DNA of 64,000 bases from Lewinellaceae bacterium. Lineage in GTDB: Bacteria; Bacteroidota; Bacteroidia; Chitinophagales; Saprospiraceae. Below the pieces are notes generated by a model, which had not been told where the DNA came from, searched no databases, and saw only the letters and a list, made by a program, of their open reading frames with translations. Below are positions 35,194 to 45,238 of the stretch, piece by piece (position 1 is the first letter of the stretch; every line of letters starts with the position of its first letter). Position numbers and translations under genes: made by a program. The stretch lies in NCBI GenBank assembly GCA_016712415.1, contig JADJRC010000049.1, positions 1-64,000 on the forward strand, given 5' to 3'.

Positions 35194-35598
35194 AGCAGAC
35201 TCTTTAAGGTTGTTACAGCCGGTGTTGCAATCATTTTCAGATTGCAATAAAGAGCAATTCATTTGCCCCTCAGCAACAAAGTATTGAAAACGTTGATTAT
35301 AGCCGGTAAAGTGCCAGAACGTACAGAAGTGTTTTCCGGGCTGGCCGCAGGCGAGTCATTGATTATGCTTCAGGATATAAATGTAGCGACCTGCCCGAAA
35401 AAGAGTATGTTTTTTCCCGAATAAAAAAAATCGCCACCTTGATGCTGCAATAAAAATTAACCTGACAATGCAAAAACGAACGCGTCGCCATCCTCATGCA
35501 GGATAGCGACGCGCGGGTATGAAGCGTATGCGGAGTAAAGGATTAAAGCGCCCCGGCTGAGTACCGGGGCGTTTTGTCATGCGTGTTCAAACATCGGA
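35194..35598. other. Intergenic region with two hairpins after the first giant gene
   Basis: A bulged hairpin (CGCGTCGC...ATCCT-CATGC-AGGAT...GCGACGCG) spans 35481-35513, and a terminator lies at 35545-35575. The remaining ~280 bp upstream of the helical-repeat gene hold no gene and no exact TAnnTTTG box on the minus strand. Confidence 0.5.
35545..35575 (-). terminator. Terminator of the first giant HYR gene
   Basis: CGCCCCGG and CCGGGGCG form an 8-bp GC stem around CTGAGTA, flanked by AAAG and TTTT, 24 bp after the stop of the giant gene. Confidence 0.65.
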
Positions 35599-38500
35599 TT
35601 ACTTCAATAATATCATTTTGCGGGTGGCCGTTTCTCCGGCCGATTCGAGCGTGTAATACATCATACCCGAGGTAACGCCCAGAGCGCTGCGATCGAGTAC
35701 CACGGCGTTGTATCCTTGTATGAATTCGCCGGTTTGTGTATAGAGCAAGCGCCCCATTTCGTCGAATACATTCAAGGTTGCCCTTGCGGCCTCCGGCAGG
35801 TGGAATCCTACGGTCGTCCGGTTGATAAAGGGGTTCGGCTGGTTCTGGTACAATTCGAAACCTACTCCCGTGATGGTGGCGCCGTCCTGACTGTTGAAGC
35901 GGAAGGCCACGTCCATGCGCTCTTCGGCAAAGCTGTATGCCTCGGCTTTGGTGATGCGGCTGGATACGTTCAGCATTTCACTGAGTTTTCCGGCGCGTTT
36001 CGCCCTGAAGCGGATGACAAATTCTGCTTTTCCTGTCGTGCCGTTCCAACTGGTGGTGATGGCATTGTCGGCAGGGAAGAGGGCGAAGTTTTCCGCCTTC
36101 ATATCGCTTCCAGGTTCGATATCGGCTATTTCCAGGTCCGTATAGTTCAGGGTAAACTGATATCCCGTCACTTTTTCGGCTGCCTTGAAATGGACATCGA
36201 AGGTTTCACCTGATTTCACATTGCGGTCCTCGATATCGAACAGCAGTTTGTTGTTCGAACGGTCGTCGATGTTCATCAGGGAATTAGCCATGGCTGTGCT
36301 GTTCACATCGCCCACCTTGATGGCCACAAAGTCGTCGGCCAGTTGGCTCGCCTGTATGTCTGCTACCGCCTTGGTTTCAGGGAATGCCGTCTGGAATGGA
36401 TTGGCAGGCGTCGGGAACACAAAGTTCTTGTCTACAAACCGCCAGGAGGTATTGTTCGGCAGTTCGCTGTAAATACCCAGGATGAGTTTCCGCAATTCCA
36501 CCACGTCGAAAGTCGTGACCGAGCCCGACATATTGGCGTCGGCAGCGATGGTTTTGTACGGCGAATCAAAGGGTTGCAGGCCAAGTATGTGCTTGGAGAT
36601 CAGCACCAGGTCGAAGGTAGATACCCCGTTGAGCGGGTTGTCATCTTTGGTAGGCGTGATCGTATAGTTCGCGTGCATGGGTACCGTGGCCGGGAACTGG
36701 TACGCTCCGGCATCGTCCGTCATGGTGAAATAGTTGAACGTGGGGCCTGTAGGATCCTGGCCGCTTATTTCCACATCACAATCCTCCAGCCCGTCGCCCA
36801 TTTCTGTCTTCAGCGCACCGGCTACCATTGCCGTGCCCCCTGAGGGAGAGCAATTGCCGTTGTTGTCCTGTATCGATATCAGTGCCTCACAAAAATCGGC
36901 GTTTCCGGCATTATCCATGGCCCAAAGCTCAACGGGCTGGTTGCCCAGGTCGTCGCCACAGCCGAAGGAGACTGTTGTGGCCGGCAGGCCGTTGGCGTCG
37001 AGCGGGAAGGTGTTCAGGTTGTCGGCACGTCGTATGCCGAATACAAGCTGGTCCTCAGGGGTGCAGTTGTCCTGAGCATGCAGCAGGAAGTCGCTGCTGA
37101 ACAGCATGACCATACCGCTGGGCATGACGTTGACACTCAGTCCGTTGAGGCACACCACTGTCGGCGCCTTGCAGTCCTTCACTACAAAATTGTATTCGCA
37201 TACCGTCTCATTGCCGCATCCGTCGCTGATGATCCACTTGATCTTGTGCGTGCCGTAAGGCAACTGCGGTATATCGAAGGTCGACGGCGATTGCTGGGTA
37301 TTCCACCGGACAGCGGCTGTCATATTGGTACCGGTTGCGTTGGTTTCCAGTGCAAAACGGTACTTCTGGTTGGTCGGCACATTGCGCTCGTCAAAAGTGC
37401 GCGGGGTTCCACCGGCAAAGTTCTGTGTGCTGGCGTTGTTGTAGCGCACGGTACCCGGGTCGGGCGGGTTGGTGCTGCTCACCACTGTTTCCATGCTGCC
37501 ATCATAGTCGAGATCGAGGAACAGCAGGTAGCGGATAGTGAGGTTCGAGCCGGAACACAGATCCGTTGCGGAAATATTGAGATCGGCCGGACCCTCACAC
37601 AGGTCGTGTGACTCGATTGCGGGATCCCACCAGTATGTTTCATTCCACAGGGTCGGATCGTTGTTCGTAACGTCGCAAAACTCTACCGGGCTGGCCGGGC
37701 AAAGCGCGATCGGCGCATCCGTGTCAATCACTTTGATGATCTGCTTGTATTCGTAGCAGTTGGCGTTGGCATTCCAGAAAGTACTGTAACTGGTTGGCGT
37801 AGCGTCTGTGGGCAATATCTTCACGTATGTCGAGTTCCAGGGAGCCTGCGTGCCTTGCGGCGATACAGTCGGACCCGGCAGGTTCTGTGGATTGCTCAGG
37901 TTGGGGTTCGGATTCGGGTTCGGTACCACGATACAGGGCGCCTGCGGCAAATACGTACACCAGTTGATTATCTTCCAGGTGCGTTCTATCTTGAAGCAGG
38001 CATCCGGCACTACCGTAAAGACCTGGTCCTGGAACGAAACGCCGAGCAGCTCACAATCTTCGCCGTAGAACGTGGGTTCGCCATAATCGCCGGTTCCGTT
38101 GCATACGGTGACGATCTTGTCGTCGGGGAATTTGATAAAATAATTCTGTTCGTAGTTGACGATAATACGTTGTGTACACTGCGTCGAAGCGCCTTTGCAA
38201 TCGTAAGCGCGGAAAGTACGCGTGATAGTGCCCTTGTTGCAAACGGTATCGAACAAGGTATAACTGGCCGAATGGGTCAATCCTTTTTGTCCCTGGTAGT
38301 TCTTGGTGGAGTCCAGGCAGCAGTTGTCATAAACAAAGGGTTTGCCGTATGCCCACAGCGACGGGTCGAAGTTTTCACAGCTCACCGTCACGTTGAGCGG
38401 CGGGTCGCAAATCGGCTTCAGTTTATCCTGTACTTCTATTTCCACCTCACACTCGTTAAATATGGCCGTGCCGTCGGGATAGAGGCTGATATTGCCATCC

Positions 38501-41500
38501 GGGTCGAGCTGGTACACCCGCAGAATGACTTTCTGGGAAGTACCTACTTCGCAACAGTAGAATTTGATGGAATCGCCCTCCATGGTCGCCACATCGTATT
38601 CGCTGAGGTCGTCCGGATCGCCGTCGCTGCAATCCGGGTGTCCGTTTTCCGGATTCAGCGCCTTGATGCAGTCGCTGTACGGCGCTACGCGGCGAACGGT
38701 AAATTTGATGCTGTTGCAGTTGTCGTACGAGCCGTCGTCAAAAGTATGGGCTTTCACCCACGTCACACCTGCGAACTCGCAGCCGTTTGGATTGGGCAGG
38801 TAGCAGTCGTTGGGGTCGTCGGGGCCGATCGCGACAATGGTATGTTCATCGCAGGCCGCGACGGGTGGCGAAAAGTCGCATACTTTCAGGACAAAAGAAC
38901 AGGTGCCGGTGTTGCCACAGTCGTCTGTAGCGGTATATACTACCGCATGCGAGCCGATGGGCAGGCAGCCGGAAGTGCCGAATGCAGCCAGGGTATCCGG
39001 GTTGTCGAGGTTGTTCCCAGGGAAGGAGGTTACCGAACCGTTCAGCACGACAACATTCAAAATTGTCTGCGTAAACGGATCTATCGTGGTGATCTCGGCC
39101 TTCACATTGTTGATGCGCGAACAGCCGTCGGTAACAATGACATCTGGCAGGTTCACCGTACCGCAGCAGGAGAACGGATCGGTGGTTACCGTTACATTGG
39201 CCGGACATTCAAGCGAAGGGCCTTCGTTATCGCGCACCTGAATAAACTGCATATACTCGATCGTCTGACTCGAACACAGGTCCAGTATGACCCAGTTGCG
39301 CTTGATGTTGTACGACCCGTCGCACACCTTGATCAGGATGTCGCTGTATTGCCAGTTGACAGATGAGCCGCCGTTCGGCATTCCATATACGTATGGGAAA
39401 CCTTGTCCGCCCTGCGCTTCAATCCAGTCCGGCGTCGGGTAGTCCGTCGTACAGCCAAACCCCGGCTGATCGATGAAATCATAGTTGGGCGGCAACTGAA
39501 CGTCAGCCAGGTTGGGGCGCAACAGGTAAATAGGCTGGATACAGGTAGACGTATTGCCACTCGCATCCTTGGCCATCCAGCGGCGGCTGACGATGCTGAT
39601 CAGACCCGAAGCGCAGTTCTGCGGTTCCGTCTGGTCTGTATAACTGATGGTAACGTCGCTGCACGCATCGATCAGGCCGGCCGGAACGAGGTAGGAGTTC
39701 GGGCCGTTTGGCGTAAGGGGCGGCGCGGTAAGCCCGTTCGGGAATCCGGCTGTAAAGTTGCCCGACACATTCAGGTACAATTCTGCGATCTCGATTTTGG
39801 AAATATCATCCCCGCCGTTGATATCGCTGATGCGTATTTTCCATGTACCGTTCACTTGCTGGCCGTCGAATGTATTAAGCTGACCTACGCCGAAGGGTAC
39901 CTGGATATTCTTGTCTGTTGTAAAGAAGGGGCAGGTGCCGATGTTTGCGCCTTCATCGTCGAAGCGCGCCCAAACGGGGCTGGGGCCACATCCGCTCACC
40001 TGATTCCAGGTATTGACGATGATACCCGACGGGCTTTCGACCTGCATACGGAGGTTGCCGAAAAAGGCATCGCCCGATACTTTTACGCGGAAATCGACGT
40101 CGTTGACCGTAGCGCCGGCCGGCAGTGATACCGGCAATTCGAACTCACGGGTCTGGAAATCGACAAGATTCACGGGCAGCCCCTGCGCGCCATAGCGAAC
40201 GTTGACTGTTGTCGGCTGTGTAAATTCCGGGGTAGTCGGGTAATTGCCCGGCAACGTCACCGGGGTACAATCCAGATTGGGTGGCAGGTTGTCCTGCACT
40301 TTGATGTTGCCGGTACATTTATTCCCGGTTTCGGGATCCGTCACCCGAACGGAATAGGTTTTCCCTACATCGGCGGCGCTGAGCACTGCCGGCACCCATG
40401 GGCCATTGCCATAAGGCGGTATTTTATCTAACTCAACCTTGTAGTTGTCGTAGCAGCCGTATGGACCGCCTTCCAGCACCTGGTCGGCGTTCAGGGTAAT
40501 CATGCAATCCGGCCCGAGTGCAATAAACACAATATCGTTGCAAACCAGTGTCGTGATCGAGTTGGAGAACTCCACGACGGTCACCTTGAACGAACACGCA
40601 GCTGTATTTCCGGAAGCGTCTGTACAGGTATATATGTTGACGGTTTCGCCGATCGGGAAGTCTGACCCGGAAGGCAATCCGCTCGATTGCACTGCGCCAT
40701 TGGCGCCCAGGGCTTCATAGTTGACGTAACCGTTGTATGCGCGACTTTGGAAGGTATTTCCGAAGGGGTATGTTTTGCCTGCGCCGGGGCTCGACGATAC
40801 GAGCAGGCGTCCGTCGTCGAACTGACGCGACACACTCACACCGTCGCCGGTATAGTTGATCGGCGCGCCGATCGTGCTGGTGATATAAATACCGCGCGAT
40901 TGTCCCGGTGCGAGGGTGATGCCGAAGCCGGGAATGGGCGTGCCGTTGGCTGGAGTGCTCGAAACGACATCAAGCGCACCCGCCATGGTCCATGCGGACG
41001 GGTTATTTTCATTGCCCTGCCAGGAACTGCCCGACGTAGTGACGTAAACCTGGACAGGCCAGTTGCCGGCATCGATGGAAGGACCAAACTCGGTAATGGT
41101 GAGGCTGGTAAACCCGAGGTTTTTTATGTCGAACATAATTCCCGCGCTACCGTTGTCGAAATCGATCGGATGCTCTACTGTCCCCGGGATAGTAAATCCG
41201 CTGTTGTCGGTACAGGTCACGTTATAGTTGTACTGTTTCGTACACGCGCCCGGGTCGAGGTTGATCGTAATATCATTGGGGCAAATAAGTTGCGGCGGGG
41301 TATCGTCGACAACCAGTATCTTTTGAACGGCGGAAGAGACCACTGCTCCACCGCACTGGTTTAGCAGCTCCCAGGTGACCACATTGTCGCCCTTGGGTAC
41401 CGGAATTGTGGCAAATCCTACGTTATTCACCGCAACGGGCTGTCCGCCGTTTATACGGTATTGCAGGTAATAAGCCGCATCGCACGCCGACGGCGCGAAA

Positions 41501-42129
41501 GATGGCAGCGGCGAATTGACATTGGCCATAGGGGTGTTTGAGCCTGCGCCGGTAGTAGCGGTGATAGGCCCCGGTGCTGTCAGGATGCATGCATTCTTGG
41601 GCACCTGCGTTACAATAGCCGACCATCCGGGCGCAGGGCCCGAGCCATCGGACTGGAACTGAAAGGTAAGCGCCTCGTCGGGGTTAGGCCCTACTGCGGC
41701 GATGCCGCTGTTGGCGGTGATAATGCCGGGGCTGACGGTCTGCCAGTTGCCTGCGGGAAAACCGGAAGAGGTCACGCCCTGTGGTCCGGGGACCTGGTTG
41801 ACCCCGACCGTGCTGCTGTTGTAGATGTAAAATGCATCCCAGCCGGCTTCCAGCTTAAATGAGGAAAAAATCACCCGTATTTTATGGGTGGTTGCATTGG
41901 ATGGGGCAAAGGTCACATACGAATTGGCATTGGTGTTGTAGTCGCCCGTTGGCCCGCCGCTGTCGTAAAAGTTGAAGAAACAGTCTGATGGCGTATTAAT
42001 TGAATATGGACTCGCCGAGGTGGGTCCGTTTGCGGCCATATTCACATTCATTTGAGCGCTTGATTCCGCGCAAATGAACAAGAGTCCGATGGCCGTCAGC
42101 AAAAAAAGATATTGACTTCCCTTTTTCAT
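35599..42129 (-). CDS. Giant HYR-repeat surface protein with CUB, P-domain, dockerin/cohesin-like segments and T9SS tail (module copy 1)
   Basis: The 2176-aa intact protein has a signal peptide (MKKGSQYLFLLTAIGLLFIC). A CUB-like domain (~30-175) contains IRVIFSSFKLEAGWDAFYIY. HYR/Ig-like repeats follow, with hallmark CPxxVTV and Cys pairs (LICPNDITINLDPG, LECPANVTVTTDPF). A proprotein-convertase P-like domain lies at ~640-790 (FDGQQVNGTWKIRISDINGG). Near ~1840-1893 is a dockerin-like duplicated calcium motif (STFDLVLISKHILGL, AADANMSGSVTTFDVVELRK). At ~1965-2085 is a cohesin-like beta domain (GETFDVHFKAAEKVTGYQFT). The final ~90 residues (YQNQPNPFINRTTVGFHLPE, MILLK) are a T9SS type A sorting signal. 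It is probably an adhesin or matrix protein at the cell surface. The C-terminal ~480 residues are closely similar to those of the second giant. Confidence 0.88.
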   Translation of the reverse strand: MKKGSQYLFLLTAIGLLFICAESSAQMNVNMAANGPTSASPYSINTPSDCFFNFYDSGGPTGDYNTNANSYVTFAPSNATTHKIRVIFSSFKLEAGWDAFYIYNSSTVGVNQVPGPQGVTSSGFPAGNWQTVSPGIITANSGIAAVGPNPDEALTFQFQSDGSGPAPGWSAIVTQVPKNACILTAPGPITATTGAGSNTPMANVNSPLPSFAPSACDAAYYLQYRINGGQPVAVNNVGFATIPVPKGDNVVTWELLNQCGGAVVSSAVQKILVVDDTPPQLICPNDITINLDPGACTKQYNYNVTCTDNSGFTIPGTVEHPIDFDNGSAGIMFDIKNLGFTSLTITEFGPSIDAGNWPVQVYVTTSGSSWQGNENNPSAWTMAGALDVVSSTPANGTPIPGFGITLAPGQSRGIYITSTIGAPINYTGDGVSVSRQFDDGRLLVSSSPGAGKTYPFGNTFQSRAYNGYVNYEALGANGAVQSSGLPSGSDFPIGETVNIYTCTDASGNTAACSFKVTVVEFSNSITTLVCNDIVFIALGPDCMITLNADQVLEGGPYGCYDNYKVELDKIPPYGNGPWVPAVLSAADVGKTYSVRVTDPETGNKCTGNIKVQDNLPPNLDCTPVTLPGNYPTTPEFTQPTTVNVRYGAQGLPVNLVDFQTREFELPVSLPAGATVNDVDFRVKVSGDAFFGNLRMQVESPSGIIVNTWNQVSGCGPSPVWARFDDEGANIGTCPFFTTDKNIQVPFGVGQLNTFDGQQVNGTWKIRISDINGGDDISKIEIAELYLNVSGNFTAGFPNGLTAPPLTPNGPNSYLVPAGLIDACSDVTISYTDQTEPQNCASGLISIVSRRWMAKDASGNTSTCIQPIYLLRPNLADVQLPPNYDFIDQPGFGCTTDYPTPDWIEAQGGQGFPYVYGMPNGGSSVNWQYSDILIKVCDGSYNIKRNWVILDLCSSQTIEYMQFIQVRDNEGPSLECPANVTVTTDPFSCCGTVNLPDVIVTDGCSRINNVKAEITTIDPFTQTILNVVVLNGSVTSFPGNNLDNPDTLAAFGTSGCLPIGSHAVVYTATDDCGNTGTCSFVLKVCDFSPPVAACDEHTIVAIGPDDPNDCYLPNPNGCEFAGVTWVKAHTFDDGSYDNCNSIKFTVRRVAPYSDCIKALNPENGHPDCSDGDPDDLSEYDVATMEGDSIKFYCCEVGTSQKVILRVYQLDPDGNISLYPDGTAIFNECEVEIEVQDKLKPICDPPLNVTVSCENFDPSLWAYGKPFVYDNCCLDSTKNYQGQKGLTHSASYTLFDTVCNKGTITRTFRAYDCKGASTQCTQRIIVNYEQNYFIKFPDDKIVTVCNGTGDYGEPTFYGEDCELLGVSFQDQVFTVVPDACFKIERTWKIINWCTYLPQAPCIVVPNPNPNPNLSNPQNLPGPTVSPQGTQAPWNSTYVKILPTDATPTSYSTFWNANANCYEYKQIIKVIDTDAPIALCPASPVEFCDVTNNDPTLWNETYWWDPAIESHDLCEGPADLNISATDLCSGSNLTIRYLLFLDLDYDGSMETVVSSTNPPDPGTVRYNNASTQNFAGGTPRTFDERNVPTNQKYRFALETNATGTNMTAAVRWNTQQSPSTFDIPQLPYGTHKIKWIISDGCGNETVCEYNFVVKDCKAPTVVCLNGLSVNVMPSGMVMLFSSDFLLHAQDNCTPEDQLVFGIRRADNLNTFPLDANGLPATTVSFGCGDDLGNQPVELWAMDNAGNADFCEALISIQDNNGNCSPSGGTAMVAGALKTEMGDGLEDCDVEISGQDPTGPTFNYFTMTDDAGAYQFPATVPMHANYTITPTKDDNPLNGVSTFDLVLISKHILGLQPFDSPYKTIAADANMSGSVTTFDVVELRKLILGIYSELPNNTSWRFVDKNFVFPTPANPFQTAFPETKAVADIQASQLADDFVAIKVGDVNSTAMANSLMNIDDRSNNKLLFDIEDRNVKSGETFDVHFKAAEKVTGYQFTLNYTDLEIADIEPGSDMKAENFALFPADNAITTSWNGTTGKAEFVIRFRAKRAGKLSEMLNVSSRITKAEAYSFAEERMDVAFRFNSQDGATITGVGFELYQNQPNPFINRTTVGFHLPEAARATLNVFDEMGRLLYTQTGEFIQGYNAVVLDRSALGVTSGMMYYTLESAGETATRKMILLK

Positions 42130-42184
42130 GAAATATTAATTTGAAGGTAATTCTCGATTGTTTGAACACACAACGACGCCGGGC

Positions 42185-42604
42185 TCAGTTGACCAGCATC
42201 ACGCGGGCTTCTTCATGCAGCGCCCGCAGTACTACTTTGGAGGTATAGGAGGCTTCTTTGGTATAGCCCAGTGTGGCGGCTGCCGGCAAGGCGTTTTCCA
42301 GCGATTTCGGCACGGTTTCTCCCCGGTCGATTTCGTATACGATTGCCTTGAAATAAGCAACCCTGCGCAACGCGTTGTCGTAGAGCGGAGTGCCCTGGGT
42401 ATAGCCCGGCATTTGCTGGTTGAGCATTTCCACATGCGATTTCAGAATGCCCTTCGCTTCGTCCGTGCTTTTCCAGTTGTAGTTTTGTTGCGCCTCCGAA
42501 ACGGGCGTCTGCGCTTGTACGCTGACCACTGTCATGAACAGGCAACTCAGCATAAACAGGGCAGGCAGGAATGATTTCCAGCCGTACATGTTTGATCCTT
42601 TCAT
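42185..42604 (-). CDS. Small secreted protein of unknown function
   Basis: The start at 42604 (MKGSNMYGWKSFLPALFMLS) gives a signal peptide probably cut after SVQAQ, leaving a ~110-residue helical protein (EAKGILKSHVEMLNQQMPGY, TLGYTKEASYTSKVVLRALH). A longer frame upstream has no signal and overlaps the six-cysteine gene, so it is not preferred. It lies 55 bp upstream of the giant HYR gene and is probably cotranscribed with it. No counterpart was seen next to the second giant gene. The family is not recognised. Confidence 0.65.
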   Translation of the reverse strand: MKGSNMYGWKSFLPALFMLSCLFMTVVSVQAQTPVSEAQQNYNWKSTDEAKGILKSHVEMLNQQMPGYTQGTPLYDNALRRVAYFKAIVYEIDRGETVPKSLENALPAAATLGYTKEASYTSKVVLRALHEEARVMLVN

Positions 42605-42801
42605 GTTTTTTAACTTTTTTAAATTAGAAGAATATTGATGCACAACTTCTTCCACAATCCTGTAAGGGGCCGAAGAAGTCAAAACGGAGGGTAAAATTGG
42701 ATTAGCCGACCCCGTCACGGGAAACCGGTAGGCTCGCCGGAGCGTGGGGGTACCATGCTCCGGGACCGGCGTCCCGTTCTCGGGGTCGGATGAAAAGCGT
42801 G

Positions 42802-43263
42802 TCATTTGAAGTCTATGCGGTATAAACCGTCCATCTCTTTTACCGGGTAGACGCCCGGCGCGAGGTTTTTTATTTTCAGACCCAGTGTCCTGACGAATCC
42901 TTTCGGAATCGGGCAGGGCTCGTTCATCTGCAACACGTTGTGTCTGAAATGATTTCGAATAATGTTGATGCACAAAAATTCGCGGGGGATGATCATGGAA
43001 ACTCCCGCTCCGCCATTGATGGGCACAAGCAGAGCGGAGGCGCCGCGGCAGGTTTGTTTCATTACCAGGGCTTGAGAAACCCCATTGGCATTGAGTTTAC
43101 AAATCCCTGTGCCGCGGCAACCGACACTCGGAGAACCGAACACCACGTCACATCTGAGCGATTGAAGTGTATTCATACCGGCAATTCCCGTTGAAAGAGA
43201 ATCTCTCAGCATGTCGTGTCGCTTGGCGATGCCATAAGCAAGTGCGTTCATGGTGCGTTCCAT
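42802..43263 (-). CDS. Conserved six-cysteine protein with HFRH motif (module copy 2)
   Basis: This 153-aa paralogue of the protein at 32648 has cysteines at 38, 49, 55, 72, 98 and 117, with spacing nearly identical to copy 1, and the same IPREFLCINIIRNHFRHNVL and NEPCPIP core. The seventh Cys of copy 1 (C89) is absent, so it is not part of the conserved set. There is no signal peptide. The N-terminal ~30 residues differ fully between copies. The ~200 bp downstream, before the secreted-protein gene, contain GC-rich inverted repeats (GGAGC...GCTCC) that could act as an attenuator or processing site. Confidence 0.75.
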   Translation of the reverse strand: MERTMNALAYGIAKRHDMLRDSLSTGIAGMNTLQSLRCDVVFGSPSVGCRGTGICKLNANGVSQALVMKQTCRGASALLVPINGGAGVSMIIPREFLCINIIRNHFRHNVLQMNEPCPIPKGFVRTLGLKIKNLAPGVYPVKEMDGLYRIDFK

Positions 43264-43343
43264 ATTAAAAAAAATTAAAGCGTGTTTTAATGTTGTTTAA
43301 TGCCCACCGTTGTGTCGCCCGCGGTGTCGGGACAAAGCGTTTT

Positions 43344-43403
43344 TTAAGCGCCGATCAGGTCGAGACCTGTTATATTTGCGTTGAATTTGTATTGTTGCTT
43401 CAT
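43344..43403 (-). CDS. Tiny open frame, 19 aa (module leader, copy 2)
   Basis: The frame MKQQYKFNANITGLDLIGA, then TAA, begins ~37 bp downstream of the shared promoter's -7 block. It holds the same position as the 39-codon frame in copy 1, with no convincing sequence similarity. It is reported only because of its matching position; it may be chance. Confidence 0.2.
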   Translation of the reverse strand: MKQQYKFNANITGLDLIGA

Positions 43404-43439
43404 GACTTGTATCTGTGTTTTTTCTTCCTTTTGATAAGT

Positions 43440-43479
43440 CAAAGGTCGGCCCGTGAGCCACCCTGTCTTAGGACAGAAA
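43440..43479 (-). promoter_or_regulatory. Shared module promoter, copy 2
   Basis: On the minus strand TTTCTGTCCTAAG (43479-43467) is followed after 19 bp by GACCTTTG (43447-43440), differing from TAnnTTTG at the first base. The 13-bp upstream block is identical to copy 1 (33441-33453). TCAAAGGT and CGGC downstream are also shared, while the spacer is not. Confidence 0.55.
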
Positions 43480-43642
43480 CACACCTCTCCAAGTCCCGCA
43501 GTTTTTCGGGGTTTTCTTTTATTTATTACTCTTATTTATTGATTATCAACTACTTGTGAGAAACAAGATTTGAAGGTATCTGAATTCGACGCCTGAAAGC
43601 ATTATGGTTTTCGAGGTGTTTATTTCCCGTCTGGGCGTAAAA

Positions 43643-43677
43643 AAAAGCCCTCCCGGAACCTGTCCGGGAGGGCTTTT
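43643..43677 (-). terminator. Terminator of the helical-repeat gene (copy 2)
   Basis: AAAAGCCCTCCCGG and CCGGGAGGGCTTTT form a perfect 14-bp stem with a 7-nt loop and flanking A/T runs, just past the stop of the gene at 43703. Confidence 0.85.
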
Positions 43678-43702
43678 CAGCACCAAAAAGATGCGCCGCG
43701 TT

Positions 43703-45238
43703 TTATGTGGTTGTCTTGAATTTATGGATTTTCAGGTCAAGCGCAGCGACGGTTGTTTCCCAAAGCACTTCATAGGGAACAATTTCAATTTCATGTGCCT
43801 GTCTGGCTGCTTCAAGCGGTACGGAACGCAGCATTTTATAGTAGCGGTCGGTCTTGCGTGCCACCGCCTCGCGATGGAAAGCTGCCTGCGGAATTTGAAG
43901 CAACATTTTAATGAAACAGTTGCTTCGGTAGGTATCGTTGTCGCGCAGATACCGGCTGCAGTACTTTTCAATTCCTTCGATACGCTCCGCCGTCTGATCG
44001 TAGTTTTTGTCGGCCAGCGAATGGAGGATCTGCACGATAAGAATTGAAATGTTCATACCGCGCTTGTCTTTTGAAAACAGCGGGATTTCGTTCAGGAACC
44101 TGGTTATCTTGAATTTCGAGATTTTTCCCGAGACAATCCCCTGGGGTATTTTTCCAATTTTGATGAAGAAGAAAAGGTAGGCCTGATAAATTTTCCACAT
44201 CTCTGTGATCTGGATCGCTTTATCTTCAAAACGGGGATAATTGACCACTTTTTCATAGAGCCAGTAAGCCTCTTCATAATGCCCGCTGTGCATAGCCAGT
44301 AAAAAGAACAGCTCCTGAAGTTTGAACCAGTTAAAGGTGCCTTCTTCGAAATAATAGCCGCAACGATTGATCACCGCCTGTCCCTTTTCAAATTCACGCA
44401 GCTGCAAATAACAAACGATCAGGTTGTAATAAAATACCTGGAGCGGCAGACCGCTGTCGTATTTTTTCTGGTCGAAGAAACGTATTGCGTCTTCGCACAA
44501 CCTTGCAGTATTCACATAATCGTTTTCGCCGTTGTAGATCAGCATTTGCACCAGCCGCCCGAACATGTGCAACTTGAACGATGAGCACTCCGCCATAAAT
44601 GGTTCGAGTTCGGCATAATATACTTTTGCCTGTTCTACTACCTCCAGTTGAGTTGATTTGCTGTTGGTAAACTGGACCATGAGCTCGGAATAGTACTTTT
44701 CCGCCTTGTTCTCCATCATCCAGATGGCCTCATACTGCTCACACTGCACCTTTACAGCCTCATACTTTTTGACATCGCCATCTACAATACTGTACTGGAG
44801 GCGCAGCACCCGCAAAATGTCGAGGGTCAGTTCTGTAAATTCAAATTGTACCGTATGGCGCAGCAACCGTTCCAACAGGTCGATCCCGATCGTTTTGGCG
44901 TTCCGGCTCAACAGTGTCATCACCGTAGCCCACTTTTTGTAACACTCATAAAATGCCTTCTGCCGGCTGGAAAAGTTGGCCTCCTTGAAATGCAGCAAAA
45001 AAAAGGAATCAAGCAGACGCTCTTTCAGTTTGCTTTTCACACTCATTAACGAAGTGCCATTCTGATCCTTGCTACTAAACATTGTAGCGGCATCATCGTC
45101 TGTTTGTACCTGCCTGTCTGCAATTGCAATGTACAATTGCTCCATTTTTGAGCCCGGTTCAATAATTGCCTGTAGTATTCCACTCCCCTTGAGTTTCGTC
45201 TTATCAATTAAACCAACGAGTTCTACCAAATCACGCAT
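43703..45238 (-). CDS. All-helical (TPR-like) protein of unknown function (module copy 2)
   Basis: The start at 45238 (MRDLVELVGLIDKTKLKGSG) matches the paralogue; a longer frame upstream is not conserved. The 511-aa product is collinear with the copy at 33652 over its whole length. It has the same helical-pair repeats (YLQLREFEKGQAVINRCGYY), the FNWFKLQELFFLLAMHSGHY signature and the KDKRGMNISILIVQILHSLA block. It is cytosolic by lack of any signal. No catalytic motif is seen. A TACTTTTG -7 box lies ~240 bp upstream. Confidence 0.75.
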   Translation of the reverse strand: MRDLVELVGLIDKTKLKGSGILQAIIEPGSKMEQLYIAIADRQVQTDDDAATMFSSKDQNGTSLMSVKSKLKERLLDSFFLLHFKEANFSSRQKAFYECYKKWATVMTLLSRNAKTIGIDLLERLLRHTVQFEFTELTLDILRVLRLQYSIVDGDVKKYEAVKVQCEQYEAIWMMENKAEKYYSELMVQFTNSKSTQLEVVEQAKVYYAELEPFMAECSSFKLHMFGRLVQMLIYNGENDYVNTARLCEDAIRFFDQKKYDSGLPLQVFYYNLIVCYLQLREFEKGQAVINRCGYYFEEGTFNWFKLQELFFLLAMHSGHYEEAYWLYEKVVNYPRFEDKAIQITEMWKIYQAYLFFFIKIGKIPQGIVSGKISKFKITRFLNEIPLFSKDKRGMNISILIVQILHSLADKNYDQTAERIEGIEKYCSRYLRDNDTYRSNCFIKMLLQIPQAAFHREAVARKTDRYYKMLRSVPLEAARQAHEIEIVPYEVLWETTVAALDLKIHKFKTTT

